Shown one piece after another: positions 9,126-17,167 of a stretch of DNA of 64,000 nucleotides. Location of the stretch: assembly GCA_913048385.1 (NCBI GenBank), contig CAJWVZ010000008.1, positions 1 to 64,000 on the forward strand, given 5' to 3'. The notes beneath the pieces are model-generated. The model had not been told where the DNA came from and ran no database searches. It saw nothing but the letters and a program-made list of their open reading frames with translations. This stretch comes from an uncultured Gammaproteobacteria bacterium. Lineage in GTDB: Bacteria; Pseudomonadota; Gammaproteobacteria; Pseudomonadales; Pseudohongiellaceae. A program made the translations under genes and the position numbers. Each line of letters opens with the position of its first letter. The stretch's first letter is position 1.

Positions 9126-9821
9126 CTAGATCGAATTTATTCCACTTTCATTTTGATGACGCTGCAACACCCGTTGCACCGTTTTAAAGCTGATCGGCAT
9201 AACCGGCGTTGAAACGGCGCTCGATATTGCTCGAAGAGATTTGCCTTCTTTTTTTAAACTGAAGATAGTCTTCACAATTCTTTGCTCCATCGGGTTTTCA
9301 ATCAATCGTCCATTATCATGAATTAAAAACCCAAACGGTCGGCTCCCTCCGAGGTATCGCCCTTCGTCCTTTTGCCTCTTCTTAACTTTCTTAATTCTTT
9401 CCTTTGATCTTCGTTTCTCAAGCATTGCGAAGGACTCAGCCACTCTTGGAAACAACACACCGTCCGTTTCGTTCAACATACTCCCACCCAAATCTAGAAC
9501 ATGGAGGGCAACGTCAAGGGTTGAAAAAATTTTAAGTGACTTCACAACTTCCTCACTGTTGGTAAAAATGCGCTGCAATTGACTACAAAGAACTGCGTCT
9601 CCCGGCTTGAGGCACTTCAACATTTCGACAGCGGAAGGCCGAGTCGAAAATCCATCCTTCAAGTTGCAACCAAGATCAGCAAAACTCCGGGCTAAATACC
9701 AACCTTTCTCTAGGCAGTAAGTGTTTATCTCTAGCTCCTCTGATTGCAAACAGGCGCTAAACTCTTTTCCCCTAAAAATTTCTTCTAGCTCAGTGGTGCA
9801 ACTATACGCGTATACTGTCAT
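9126..9821 (-). CDS. Serine-recombinase-like protein with substituted catalytic residues
   Basis: A 231-residue protein with the layout of a small serine recombinase: an N-terminal resolvase fold (about 1-135), a long basic helix (EKRRSKERIKKVKKR), then a short recombinase-type DNA-binding domain (RPFGFLIHDNGRL, SLRAISSAV, TVQRVL). The conserved RPxxxxML and GD motifs remain. Aligned by eye to gamma-delta resolvase, however, Arg8 is Tyr6, the nucleophile Ser10 is Cys8, Asp67 is Gln83 and Arg71 is Thr87; Arg68 (R84) and Arg45 (R61) are kept. Strand cleavage is therefore doubtful. The ATG at 9821 follows AAGGGGA, so I prefer it to a TTG at 9845. No inverted repeats or mobile genes surround it. 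It may be a domesticated DNA-binding protein; its function is unknown. Confidence 0.75.
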   Translation of the reverse strand: MTVYAYSCTTELEEIFRGKEFSACLQSEELEINTYCLEKGWYLARSFADLGCNLKDGFSTRPSAVEMLKCLKPGDAVLCSQLQRIFTNSEEVVKSLKIFSTLDVALHVLDLGGSMLNETDGVLFPRVAESFAMLEKRRSKERIKKVKKRQKDEGRYLGGSRPFGFLIHDNGRLIENPMEQRIVKTIFSLKKEGKSLRAISSAVSTPVMPISFKTVQRVLQRHQNESGINSI

Positions 9822-10271
9822 GGGTCCCCTTGAAGAATCTGCCAATGACTCGGGAATTGAAAAGTTAACACTAACGGCTCTCTAATTTGAGGCGTGTCAG
9901 TGCTCGATCACGAAAACGCTCTTATTCTAGCCGGTCAGCTGGCAGAGAATCAAGGGGTCGCAAACTTGAACAAAGCAATAAACTGTGTTTTTTTGCTTTA
10001 AAAATTATAATATTTATATAAATCAATAATTTAATGCCAACTTCTACTAATATGCGTCGTAAAGGCGATTGAGATTTCTGATTTATATTGGTACACTATT
10101 AATACGAAACTATGTAGTGCGTTAATTTCTTCGGTTTGTAACGCTTGAAGACCACGATAAAGAATTGATGACCTTTGCCCGTCTGAGTAAGAAATTTAGA
10201 GCTGGGTGAAGATTAACAGACTAGATTAGAAGTCATTCGTAAAACTAGAATAAAGCAGTAAATCGATTAGC

Positions 10272-10490
10272 AAAAGCCACAACAGCAATATTGCACAACA
10301 AAAATGGCTTTTGGCCGATGTAATAAAAATGGTCGTAAGGAATAATAAGACTGACGCAAGGCTTTATTAACGAGGTTTTAGACCTCTGAAACATTTGGCC
10401 TACAATTTTATAAAACCGTCAGCAAATGTTTGTAACCGACCAAAATTCATATGCTCGTGTAAAACACGGCAAGTCCAGAGAAAGTTGGAC
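10272..10490 (+). promoter_or_regulatory. Cluster of four inverted repeats upstream of rne
   Basis: Four potential RNA hairpins occur within 220 bases. They are: AAAAGCCA/TGGCTTTT at 10272-10279 and 10305-10312, enclosing the palindrome GCAATATTGC (10285-10294); GAGGT/ACCTC at 10372-10386; AACATTTG/CAAATGTT at 10390-10397 and 10423-10430; and GTCCA/TGGAC at 10473-10490. All lie on the rne side of the gap. By analogy with the E. coli rne leader, where RNase E cuts its own structured 5' end, this is a candidate feedback region. The analogy is inference; the repeats themselves are visible. Confidence 0.45.
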
Positions 10491-10604
10491 CAATAATTAG
10501 AGGCTCTCGCAATATACGATACAGATAGCGAGATGCCAGAGTAACTGATTTAGAACGAGTAAAATCAAGAGGCAAAGAGTTTCGAAGTTTTATGTTGTCG
10601 AGTT

Positions 10605-10623
10605 GGGTTTTTTTCGTAAGCCC
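10605..10623 (+). promoter_or_regulatory. Hairpin GGGTTT/AAGCCC in the rne upstream region
   Basis: A six-pair stem with one G-U pair and a U-rich loop, about 170 bases before the rne start. The T-run lies in the loop rather than after the stem, so it is not a terminator. It may be part of the rne leader structure. Confidence 0.3.
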
Positions 10624-10716
10624 TTGCTGAAAACACTGAACTTTGGAGAAAGTCCGCGGTTTGGATTTCCTTGCTTGGCAAAATATTACTATTTTTTTAC
10701 TCGATCAGTTCCTTCT

Positions 10717-10743
10717 GAAAATTCGATTTTTTGAAGAATTTTC
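10717..10743 (+). promoter_or_regulatory. Perfect 8-bp inverted repeat just before rne
   Basis: GAAAATTC and GAATTTTC flank an 11-base loop and end 52 bases before the rne ATG. It is AT-rich and could be a leader hairpin or a protein operator. The ribosome-binding site AGGGAAG (about 10778-10784) lies downstream and is not covered. Confidence 0.4.
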
Positions 10744-10795
10744 CTGTTATAGCCCCAACTTTCACTCTCTGGAACAATAGGGAAGTGAAACTACA

Positions 10796-13396
10796 ATGAA
10801 AAGAATGCTTATCAATGCCACCCAAGAAGAAGAGCTCAGAGTAGCTCTCGTCGACGGTCAGCGTCTCTACGATCTCGATATAGAGAACCGCACTAGAATT
10901 CAAAAAAAAGCAAACATATATAAAGGTAAAATCACTCGCGTCGAACCGAGTCTTGAGGCAGCGTTCGTAAACTTTGGCGCGGAGAGACATGGCTTTTTGC
11001 CGCTCAAAGAGATTTCGCCAAGTTATTATGCGAAGGAACCCCGAGTCAATGGGGAGCGAACAAAAATAAAAGAGCTGATTCCCGAAGGGACTGAGGTAAT
11101 TGTTCAGGTTGAAAAAGAAGAGCGCGGGAACAAAGGTGCAGCTTTAACCACTTACATTAGCTTAGCTGGACGTTATCTCGTTTTGATGCCAAACAACCCT
11201 AAGGCTGGTGGAATCTCGCGACGCATTGAAGGTGACGAAAGAACTGAGCTCCGAGAAGCACTCAGAAATCTAACTCTGCCAGAAGAAATGGGCATGATTG
11301 TTAGAACAGCGGGGATAGGAAAAGGTCAAGAAGAATTGCAATGGGACCTAAACTATTTAACGGCTCTCTGGGAAGCAATAGGAAGTGCTGCCGAAAGCAA
11401 GCAAGCTCCTTTTCTGATCTACCAAGAGAGCAACGTTATAATTCGCACCATACGAGATTACTTGAGGAAAGATATTGGCGAGGTCCTCTTCGATACAAAA
11501 GAATCTTTTGATGAAGCGATTACATTCGTTAAGCAGGTTATGCCGCAATATGAACCGCAAATAAAGCTTTACACAGACGAATTGCCACTATTCAGCAGAT
11601 ATCAAATTGAAAGCCAAATAGAGAGCGCATTTGAGCGTGAGGTAAAATTACCCTCGGGAGGTTCTGTCGTTATTGATCCCACTGAGGCGCTAATCTCCAT
11701 TGACATCAATTCTTCCAAAGCAACAAGGGGCGCAGACATCGAAGAAACTGCCCTAAACACTAATTTAGAAGCTGCCGATGAAATAGCCCGCCAACTTCGA
11801 TTGCGCGACATGGGTGGATTGGCAGTGATCGACTTTATTGACATGCTCTCACCGAGCAACCAACGCCAGGTTGAAAATAGGATGCGTGACGCCCTCGAAC
11901 CTGACAGAGCAAGAGTTCAAGTCGGAAGGATTTCAAGGTTCGGTCTACTGGAAATGTCGCGTCAACGATTAAGACCGTCACTTGGCGAAACGAGTGCTAT
12001 TGTTTGCCCGAGATGCAGCGGACAAGGATTTATTCGGGACATTGAATCACTGTCGCTGTCCGTATTGAGAATCGTTCAAGAGGAAGCTAATAAAGACAAA
12101 TGCCAAGAAGTAAAAGCAGCAGTTCCACTAGCCATATCCTCTTATCTGCTCAACGAGAAAAGGGCTGCCCTAGCGGAGATTGAAAAGCAAAGCGCTACTA
12201 GAGTTACAATTAGCGCGAATCCAAAACTAGAAACCCCTCATTATGAAATCACCGGCGTAAACAAAAATTCAGAAACATATGAAGTCGAGGTCACTGCGTT
12301 ACCGGAACCCAGTCCGAATAACAAACCTGCTCAGACCGACGCCTTAATTCAAAAGCCTGCTGTCCGAAGCATCCCAATTCCGGCAGGTCCCGCGCCGAAT
12401 AAATCTTCTAACCGAAGCAAAGGCCTAATTGCTCGACTTTTGATTGCGCTTCAAAGCATTTTTAGCCGGAATCCAGCCCGTAGGAAAAGACCCAGCCAAA
12501 GATCCTCGAATCACCGAAATAGAAATCGGCAATCAACACGCGGTCACCAACAAAATCGTAATGGTCGTCGAAACGAGCGCAAGGGTGATATGCGCCAACG
12601 CCCTGTTCCATCTAATACAAAAAATCGTTCTCGCTCAGGACACGATAAGAATCTTGGAACCCGTAACAGCGTAAGTGACAGGAAGAACAACTCAAATACG
12701 AGCAATGAATCAAACCTTAGTGATTCTAATTCACGCAGCACGGCTAAATCAAACGATCGAACTGAGGCGCATCCTAAATCTGATAATGAAAATAATAATA
12801 AAGCTTTTGAGAGACGCGCACCTAATCAGAGAACCAAAAACACTTCTTCCCGTCGACGAGGGCCGCGTGATGCTCGACCTAGCGCTCCTAAACCCCTTGA
12901 TGATAATGGTGACGTTAATGGCAATATTATTGACGCTAAAGCCTTCACAAGCGAGGCCAAAGAGAATACAACCAAACCATCACGAAACCCAAGATCAAAA
13001 GATGGTCCTCGAGCGTCTTCCAGTGCCGACACAAGCCCCGAGGACAATAAAAATATAGCAGCAACGCAGTCGGAGGAACCAACAAACAGATCAAAAAATG
13101 CAAAGGATTCCGATCATATGAAGGACACTGGGGCTCAAAGAAGCTCAAAGGATTTACGTTCCAAGGACAAAGAATCATCAGGTTTTGTCACTTCATTATC
13201 AGCCGCTCAAACCGCTCCCACTCCAGCAAGCACAACAAAAGAAAAGACTGAAATAAAAGGGCCAGCGACGAACTCCAAGGATGACTCTAATTCTTCTATG
13301 AAAGGTGCGCAGGGCGTGTCCAAGAAACAACGAGCCGCAAATGATCCGAGAGAGATAGCTCGTAGAGCAAAAGAAGGTGAAAAGCTAACCCGATAG
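10796..13396 (+). CDS. rne: Ribonuclease E
   Basis: The main endonuclease of mRNA decay and of rRNA and tRNA processing, and scaffold of the degradosome. The catalytic half matches E. coli residue for residue: S1 domain near 35-125, D303, N305 and D346 for Mg binding, and the zinc-link C404-P-R-C407. After about residue 520 the sequence becomes disordered and rich in Arg, Asn, Ser and Lys. An amphipathic helix [17 protein letters not shown] (about 543-559) resembles the membrane anchor of RNase E. A basic tail ([15 protein letters not shown]) ends the protein. At 866 residues the scaffold half is shorter than in E. coli (1061). The start follows AGGGAAG. rluC, the usual divergent neighbour in enterics, is absent. 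Confidence 0.96.
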   Translation: MKRMLINATQEEELRVALVDGQRLYDLDIENRTRIQKKANIYKGKITRVEPSLEAAFVNFGAERHGFLPLKEISPSYYAKEPRVNGERTKIKELIPEGTEVIVQVEKEERGNKGAALTTYISLAGRYLVLMPNNPKAGGISRRIEGDERTELREALRNLTLPEEMGMIVRTAGIGKGQEELQWDLNYLTALWEAIGSAAESKQAPFLIYQESNVIIRTIRDYLRKDIGEVLFDTKESFDEAITFVKQVMPQYEPQIKLYTDELPLFSRYQIESQIESAFEREVKLPSGGSVVIDPTEALISIDINSSKATRGADIEETALNTNLEAADEIARQLRLRDMGGLAVIDFIDMLSPSNQRQVENRMRDALEPDRARVQVGRISRFGLLEMSRQRLRPSLGETSAIVCPRCSGQGFIRDIESLSLSVLRIVQEEANKDKCQEVKAAVPLAISSYLLNEKRAALAEIEKQSATRVTISANPKLETPHYEITGVNKNSETYEVEVTALPEPSPNNKPAQTDALIQKPAVRSIPIPAGPAPNKSSNRSKGLIARLLIALQSIFSRNPARRKRPSQRSSNHRNRNRQSTRGHQQNRNGRRNERKGDMRQRPVPSNTKNRSRSGHDKNLGTRNSVSDRKNNSNTSNESNLSDSNSRSTAKSNDRTEAHPKSDNENNNKAFERRAPNQRTKNTSSRRRGPRDARPSAPKPLDDNGDVNGNIIDAKAFTSEAKENTTKPSRNPRSKDGPRASSSADTSPEDNKNIAATQSEEPTNRSKNAKDSDHMKDTGAQRSSKDLRSKDKESSGFVTSLSAAQTAPTPASTTKEKTEIKGPATNSKDDSNSSMKGAQGVSKKQRAANDPREIARRAKEGEKLTR

Positions 13397-13473
13397 AAGC
13401 CAAAGAAACCAAAAGTAGGACCATTGCATTACATGATCAGAGCTAATTGTTAATTAACGCGTGTGATAAAAAA

Positions 13474-14400
13474 CTAAAGCGCTGCTTCGAGTTCCGGCAG
13501 TGCTTTAAATAAATCAGTTACGAGGCCGTAGTCAGCTACCTGAAAGATAGGGGCCTCCTCGTCTTTATTTATTGCAACGATAATCTTACTATCCTTCATT
13601 CCTGCTAGATGCTGTATAGCGCCTGATATGCCTACTGCTATGTACAAATCTGGTGCTACTATTTTACCGGTCTGCCCAACTTGGTAGTCGTTCGGTACAA
13701 AACCTGCGTCAACTGCAGCACGAGAAGCCCCAATAGCCGCTCCCAATTTATCCGCTACTTTTTCAAGAAGAACAAAATTTTCCCCGTTCTGCATCCCCCT
13801 TCCACCAGAAATAATTATAGATGCTGCAGTAAGGCTCGGACGCTCTGAAACAGAAAGCTCTTCTTTGACAAAGTGAGCCTTTGATTGTTCTTTTACGGTA
13901 TCACAATCCCTTATATTAGCACTATCCTGAGCAGGCGAAGGCGGATAAGCTGTGGTCCTAACAGTCAATACTTTTACCTGATCAGCCGACTGCACTGTTG
14001 CAATAGCGTTACCTGCATAGATCGGTCTCACAAATATATCTGGAGCCTTTATTTCGATAACATCTGAAATCTGAGCAACGTCTAGCAACGCAGCTACCCC
14101 CGGCATCAGATTTTTACCAAACGTTGTTGCTGGAGCCACTAAATAAGACACATCTGCAGCTAGCTCTGCAATCAATGGGACTAGATTTTCAGGGAGAAGA
14201 TCTTTATAAACTTCATGACTAGCGAGCACAACCTCCTTCACACCATCTATTTGAGCCGCGCTCTCAGCAACTTCTCTGCACTCATTGCCAACTACAAGAA
14301 CTGAAATATCTTCCCCTAATTCCTTAGCGGCAGAAACCGCATTGCTCGAAGATAAGTTCAGATCCGTGTTGTCATGCTCTGCGATCACCAAAATTTTCAT
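13474..14400 (-). CDS. etfA: Electron transfer flavoprotein alpha subunit
   Basis: EtfA holds FAD and passes electrons from acyl-CoA dehydrogenases to the ETF-quinone oxidoreductase. The 308-residue protein shows the alpha-subunit C-terminal FAD domain: [11 protein letters not shown], the segment [39 protein letters not shown] and the ending [10 protein letters not shown]. It is second in an etfBA pair, 7 bases after etfB. It converges with rne across a 77-base spacer. No ETF dehydrogenase or acyl-CoA dehydrogenase gene is in the window. Confidence 0.96.
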   Translation of the reverse strand: MKILVIAEHDNTDLNLSSSNAVSAAKELGEDISVLVVGNECREVAESAAQIDGVKEVVLASHEVYKDLLPENLVPLIAELAADVSYLVAPATTFGKNLMPGVAALLDVAQISDVIEIKAPDIFVRPIYAGNAIATVQSADQVKVLTVRTTAYPPSPAQDSANIRDCDTVKEQSKAHFVKEELSVSERPSLTAASIIISGGRGMQNGENFVLLEKVADKLGAAIGASRAAVDAGFVPNDYQVGQTGKIVAPDLYIAVGISGAIQHLAGMKDSKIIVAINKDEEAPIFQVADYGLVTDLFKALPELEAAL

Positions 14401-14407
14401 ATAAAAC

Positions 14408-15157
14408 CTATATTACTTTTGCTTCAGTTTTTAATTTACTTACCAGGTCATCAACACTCTCAACCATGACTCCCGCCGTTCGCTCTTCGGGAGCATTAAC
14501 ACCCAACGTCTTAAGCTTTGACTCAATATTCACGCCTAGATCGCCGATCTGAAGGAGGTCTATCGGTTTTTTCTTCGCTTTCATAATATTAGGTAAAGAA
14601 GCATACCGAGGCTCATTTAACCTAAGATCTGTGGTGACAACCGCGGGTATCGATAACTTTACCGTTTGTTCCCCACCATCAATCTCTCGCGTAACCACAA
14701 TCTGATCACCCTCAACTTCTGCCTTACACGCAAAGGTTCCTTGGGGCCAACCGCAAAGTGCTGCCAGCATTTGACCCGTCTGATTATTATCACTGTCAAT
14801 AGACTGTTTACCCAAGATAACCAAATCGGCCGATTCTTTTTCAGAAATCGCTTTCAATATTTTTGCTATTGCAAGTGGGTCAAGGGATTTCTCGCTCTCT
14901 ACAAGTATCCCTCTATCTGCCCCCAACGCTAAAGCCGTTCGTAGCTGTTCCTGCGCCTGCGAGGGACCCACTGAGACAACGACAACCTCACTCGCTGACC
15001 CGGCCTCTTTCATTCGAATTGCCTCTTCTACCGCAATCTCGCAAAACGGGTTTACTGCCATTTTAGCGTTGGTAAGATCAACACCAGAACCATCTGCATT
15101 CACTCTGACCTTGACGTAGGGGTCAACAACACGTTTTATACCCACAATAACTTTCAT
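14408..15157 (-). CDS. etfB: Electron transfer flavoprotein beta subunit
   Basis: EtfB forms the heterodimer with EtfA and binds AMP. It begins [19 protein letters not shown] and contains [27 protein letters not shown], and the typical [18 protein letters not shown] and [20 protein letters not shown] stretches. The 249 residues match the family. The start is an ATG preceded by TTGGAGAG. A leader of roughly 140 bases separates it from a candidate promoter at 15302-15330. Confidence 0.96.
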   Translation of the reverse strand: MKVIVGIKRVVDPYVKVRVNADGSGVDLTNAKMAVNPFCEIAVEEAIRMKEAGSASEVVVVSVGPSQAQEQLRTALALGADRGILVESEKSLDPLAIAKILKAISEKESADLVILGKQSIDSDNNQTGQMLAALCGWPQGTFACKAEVEGDQIVVTREIDGGEQTVKLSIPAVVTTDLRLNEPRYASLPNIMKAKKKPIDLLQIGDLGVNIESKLKTLGVNAPEERTAGVMVESVDDLVSKLKTEAKVI

Positions 15158-15301
15158 GCACTCTCCAATTAACTAGACCACCCCCTAGAACCACGGGATA
15201 CCTTTTCTGCGGGGATGATTGTCGCTACGTCCGACTTTAATGTTATATCACCGATTTCAGTCTATCCGTTTAGGCGGTGGACGCGACTTTTTCGATGACA
15301 A

Positions 15302-15330
15302 ATGATGCCGGTTTTGGTGAGTAAGGTCAA
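15302..15330 (-). promoter_or_regulatory. Candidate sigma-70-type promoter for etfBA
   Basis: On the minus strand TTGACC and CATCAT are separated by 17 bases. The -35 matches the consensus at 5 of 6 positions and the -10 at 4 of 6. Transcription would start near 15295, about 138 bases before etfB. Confidence 0.35.
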
Positions 15331-15363
15331 TGCGCAAATTCGCTAGGATGTCTTGAAAATACT

Positions 15364-15909
15364 TCATGTTTCCTCGAAAGAAAAAAATTCTCCGTTGCTC
15401 CATACCCCAAAACCCGCTCGCTCTTGAACTACTAACTCCATTAAGCGGTAATACACTGAGCGACATATTAACGCACACAAACCCATCCGAATACTTACCA
15501 CCGGCCGTGGCGGGATATTATCATCAAGAAAAATCCGGCAACCTTCTTTCCCAGCCAAAACCTTATCATCTGTTGTTGTCGTAAAATAAATCCCATCACC
15601 TTCAACTACCTCCATATCGGAGACAAGAAAAGGATATTGTTCTACGCCAATGCCTACTTTTTCGACCGGAGTCACGAGAAAATGTCGATCTCCCTCTTTT
15701 CTTAACAGCAAAGAGAACATCCTAACCATTGAGGAACGCTTAATTTGCCTTCCCTCATGCCACCAAGACCCATCACTTTTTATTACCATGTCTATATCAC
15801 CACAGAACGGAGGATCCCATAAGTGTACCGGCGGAAGGCCTGATCTATCGATTCCTTTGACACCTGCAATAATTTCAGTTCCATCATTTATATCTATATC
15901 TTTCACCAC
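15364..15909 (-). CDS. DUF1285 domain protein
   Basis: A 181-residue protein of the DUF1285 family. Conserved stretches are GLPPVHLWDPPFCGDIDMVI, DGSWWHEGRQIKRSSMVRMF and the closing GVWSNGEFFSF. A structure has been solved for this family but I know of no assigned reaction; it looks like a small soluble beta-rich binding domain. It lies upstream of etfBA on the same strand, with a 206-base spacer holding the candidate etfB promoter, so a link to flavoprotein metabolism is possible but not shown. The start is a GTG at 15909 with GGAG 8 bases upstream. Confidence 0.85.
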   Translation of the reverse strand: MVKDIDINDGTEIIAGVKGIDRSGLPPVHLWDPPFCGDIDMVIKSDGSWWHEGRQIKRSSMVRMFSLLLRKEGDRHFLVTPVEKVGIGVEQYPFLVSDMEVVEGDGIYFTTTTDDKVLAGKEGCRIFLDDNIPPRPVVSIRMGLCALICRSVYYRLMELVVQERAGFGVWSNGEFFSFEET

Positions 15910-16033
15910 CGAGTGAGCTCCGAAATAACTGTTAGAAGAATATCCCCCCTAAATTAAACTATTCATAACTCGCAAATCAACTTCGTGTTTAAATGATATG
16001 CTATGTTACCCTAAGACCATTTACTCCTTATTT

Positions 16034-17158
16034 ATGACAAACACTCTAAACCACAAAGACCAAATCATTAGCCGAAACCAGCTTGATATATTTTTTCGCT
16101 CTAACACAAACCTTATTGACCTTAGGGCTCCTGTCGAAGTTGCCCGAGGCGGTATCCCTGAAGCTATTAATTATCCGCTCCTTAATAATGAAGAGCGGCA
16201 TCAGATTGGGATCACCTATAAAGAAAGTGGTAAACGAGCAGCAATAAACCTCGGTGAAAAAATTGTGAGTGGTGCAGTTCGGGAGCACAGACTAGATTCT
16301 TGGATTCAATCAATAAGCAAAAGACCTGACACGGCGTTGTTTTGTTACAGGGGAGGCCTCCGCTCTTCCACAGCCCAAAGCTGGCTGAGAAAAAAAGGAG
16401 TCTGTGTGCCTCGAATCGACGGTGGCTATAAAGCGCTTCGTGCCCAATTAATTAGAATCCTCCATACAACTTCAACCAAAGCTAAAATCATTTTGATTGG
16501 AGGACGAACAGGAAGTGCAAAAACTCATCTTCTTGGGAAACTGGTCAATCAGATTGATTTAGAAAAAATAGCAAACCATCGGGGTTCAGCGTTCGGGCGC
16601 CGAATGACTCCACAACCTGCCCAAGCAACTTTTGAGAATCAAATTGCTTTAGAGCTTTTGCGCCTTGGCTCCCCTCCTGGATCTTTTGTTTTTCTGGAAG
16701 ACGAGGGCTCATCAATCGGTTCTGTTGCCATTCCAACAACACTGTATAAAAAGATGGGAACTTCCGGTCTCGCTGTTATTGAAGAAGACATTAACTATAG
16801 AACCCAGACCATATTAGAGGACTACGTTATTTCAAATTTAAGAGAACTTAGGTTCAAACACCAAACTGAAGCTGAGACAGAAGCGGCTTTTAGGTCTTTT
16901 CTTCTTGACAGTCTTGATCGTATAAAAAAGCGCTTGGGAGGCGCGCTTCATAAAAAAATAACGATTTTGATGCAAGCTTGTCTCAATGATTATTCCGATT
17001 TAATAAAACATCAGGAGTGGATTAGAATACTGTTAGAGGAGTATTACGATCCGATGTATGACTATCAAATAAAGCAAAAATCGGCACGCATAATTTATCA
17101 GGGGTCCAGCCATGACTTTCTCCAATGGGCTGCTAATATTGAAAGCCGCGCTGAATAG
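16034..17158 (+). CDS. mnmH: tRNA 2-selenouridine/geranyl-2-thiouridine synthase
   Basis: MnmH (SelU, YbbB) replaces sulfur at wobble position 34 of certain tRNAs with selenium from selenophosphate, through an S-geranyl intermediate. An N-terminal rhodanese domain carries the catalytic C104 in FCYRGGLRSS. A P-loop domain follows, with Walker A GGRTGSAKT at 156-164, where Ala replaces the usual Gly before Lys. HRGSAFGR and FLEDEGSSIGSV are typical of the family. At 374 residues it resembles E. coli SelU (364). An ATG at 15998 would add 12 residues; the one at 16034 better fits the family N-terminus, although neither has a clear Shine-Dalgarno. selD is not in the window. It lies just upstream of addB. 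Confidence 0.93.
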   Translation: MTNTLNHKDQIISRNQLDIFFRSNTNLIDLRAPVEVARGGIPEAINYPLLNNEERHQIGITYKESGKRAAINLGEKIVSGAVREHRLDSWIQSISKRPDTALFCYRGGLRSSTAQSWLRKKGVCVPRIDGGYKALRAQLIRILHTTSTKAKIILIGGRTGSAKTHLLGKLVNQIDLEKIANHRGSAFGRRMTPQPAQATFENQIALELLRLGSPPGSFVFLEDEGSSIGSVAIPTTLYKKMGTSGLAVIEEDINYRTQTILEDYVISNLRELRFKHQTEAETEAAFRSFLLDSLDRIKKRLGGALHKKITILMQACLNDYSDLIKHQEWIRILLEEYYDPMYDYQIKQKSARIIYQGSSHDFLQWAANIESRAE

Positions 17159-17167
17159 GTAGCTTTG

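Larger units (their letters stand above)
9822..10795. other. 974-base gene-free region between a recombinase-like gene and rne
   Basis: The longest stretch without a gene in the window. It lies between two divergent genes, so it must hold the promoters of both, but I cannot name a convincing -35/-10 pair. A TATAAT at 10006-10011 lacks a matching -35 box. No open frame of meaningful length with a start was seen on either strand. The right two thirds contain at least six inverted repeats (listed separately). E. coli rne has a structured leader of about 360 nt used for autoregulation, and this region could serve the same role. Confidence 0.6.

Noticed and set aside
9126-10795. Recombinase-like gene plus gap as a mobile element or integrated island
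   Set aside because: No flanking inverted or direct repeats, cargo genes or target duplication were seen, and the flanking gene order resembles that of related chromosomes.
12675-13058. Long open frame on the plus strand inside rne
   Set aside because: It lies out of frame in the low-complexity tail of rne, where biased codons create spurious open frames; no ribosome site and no recognisable protein.
13467-13487. AAGC-loop-GCTT hairpin followed by a T-rich run at the end of etfA
   Set aside because: The stem has only four pairs and overlaps the stop codon; too weak to call a terminator.
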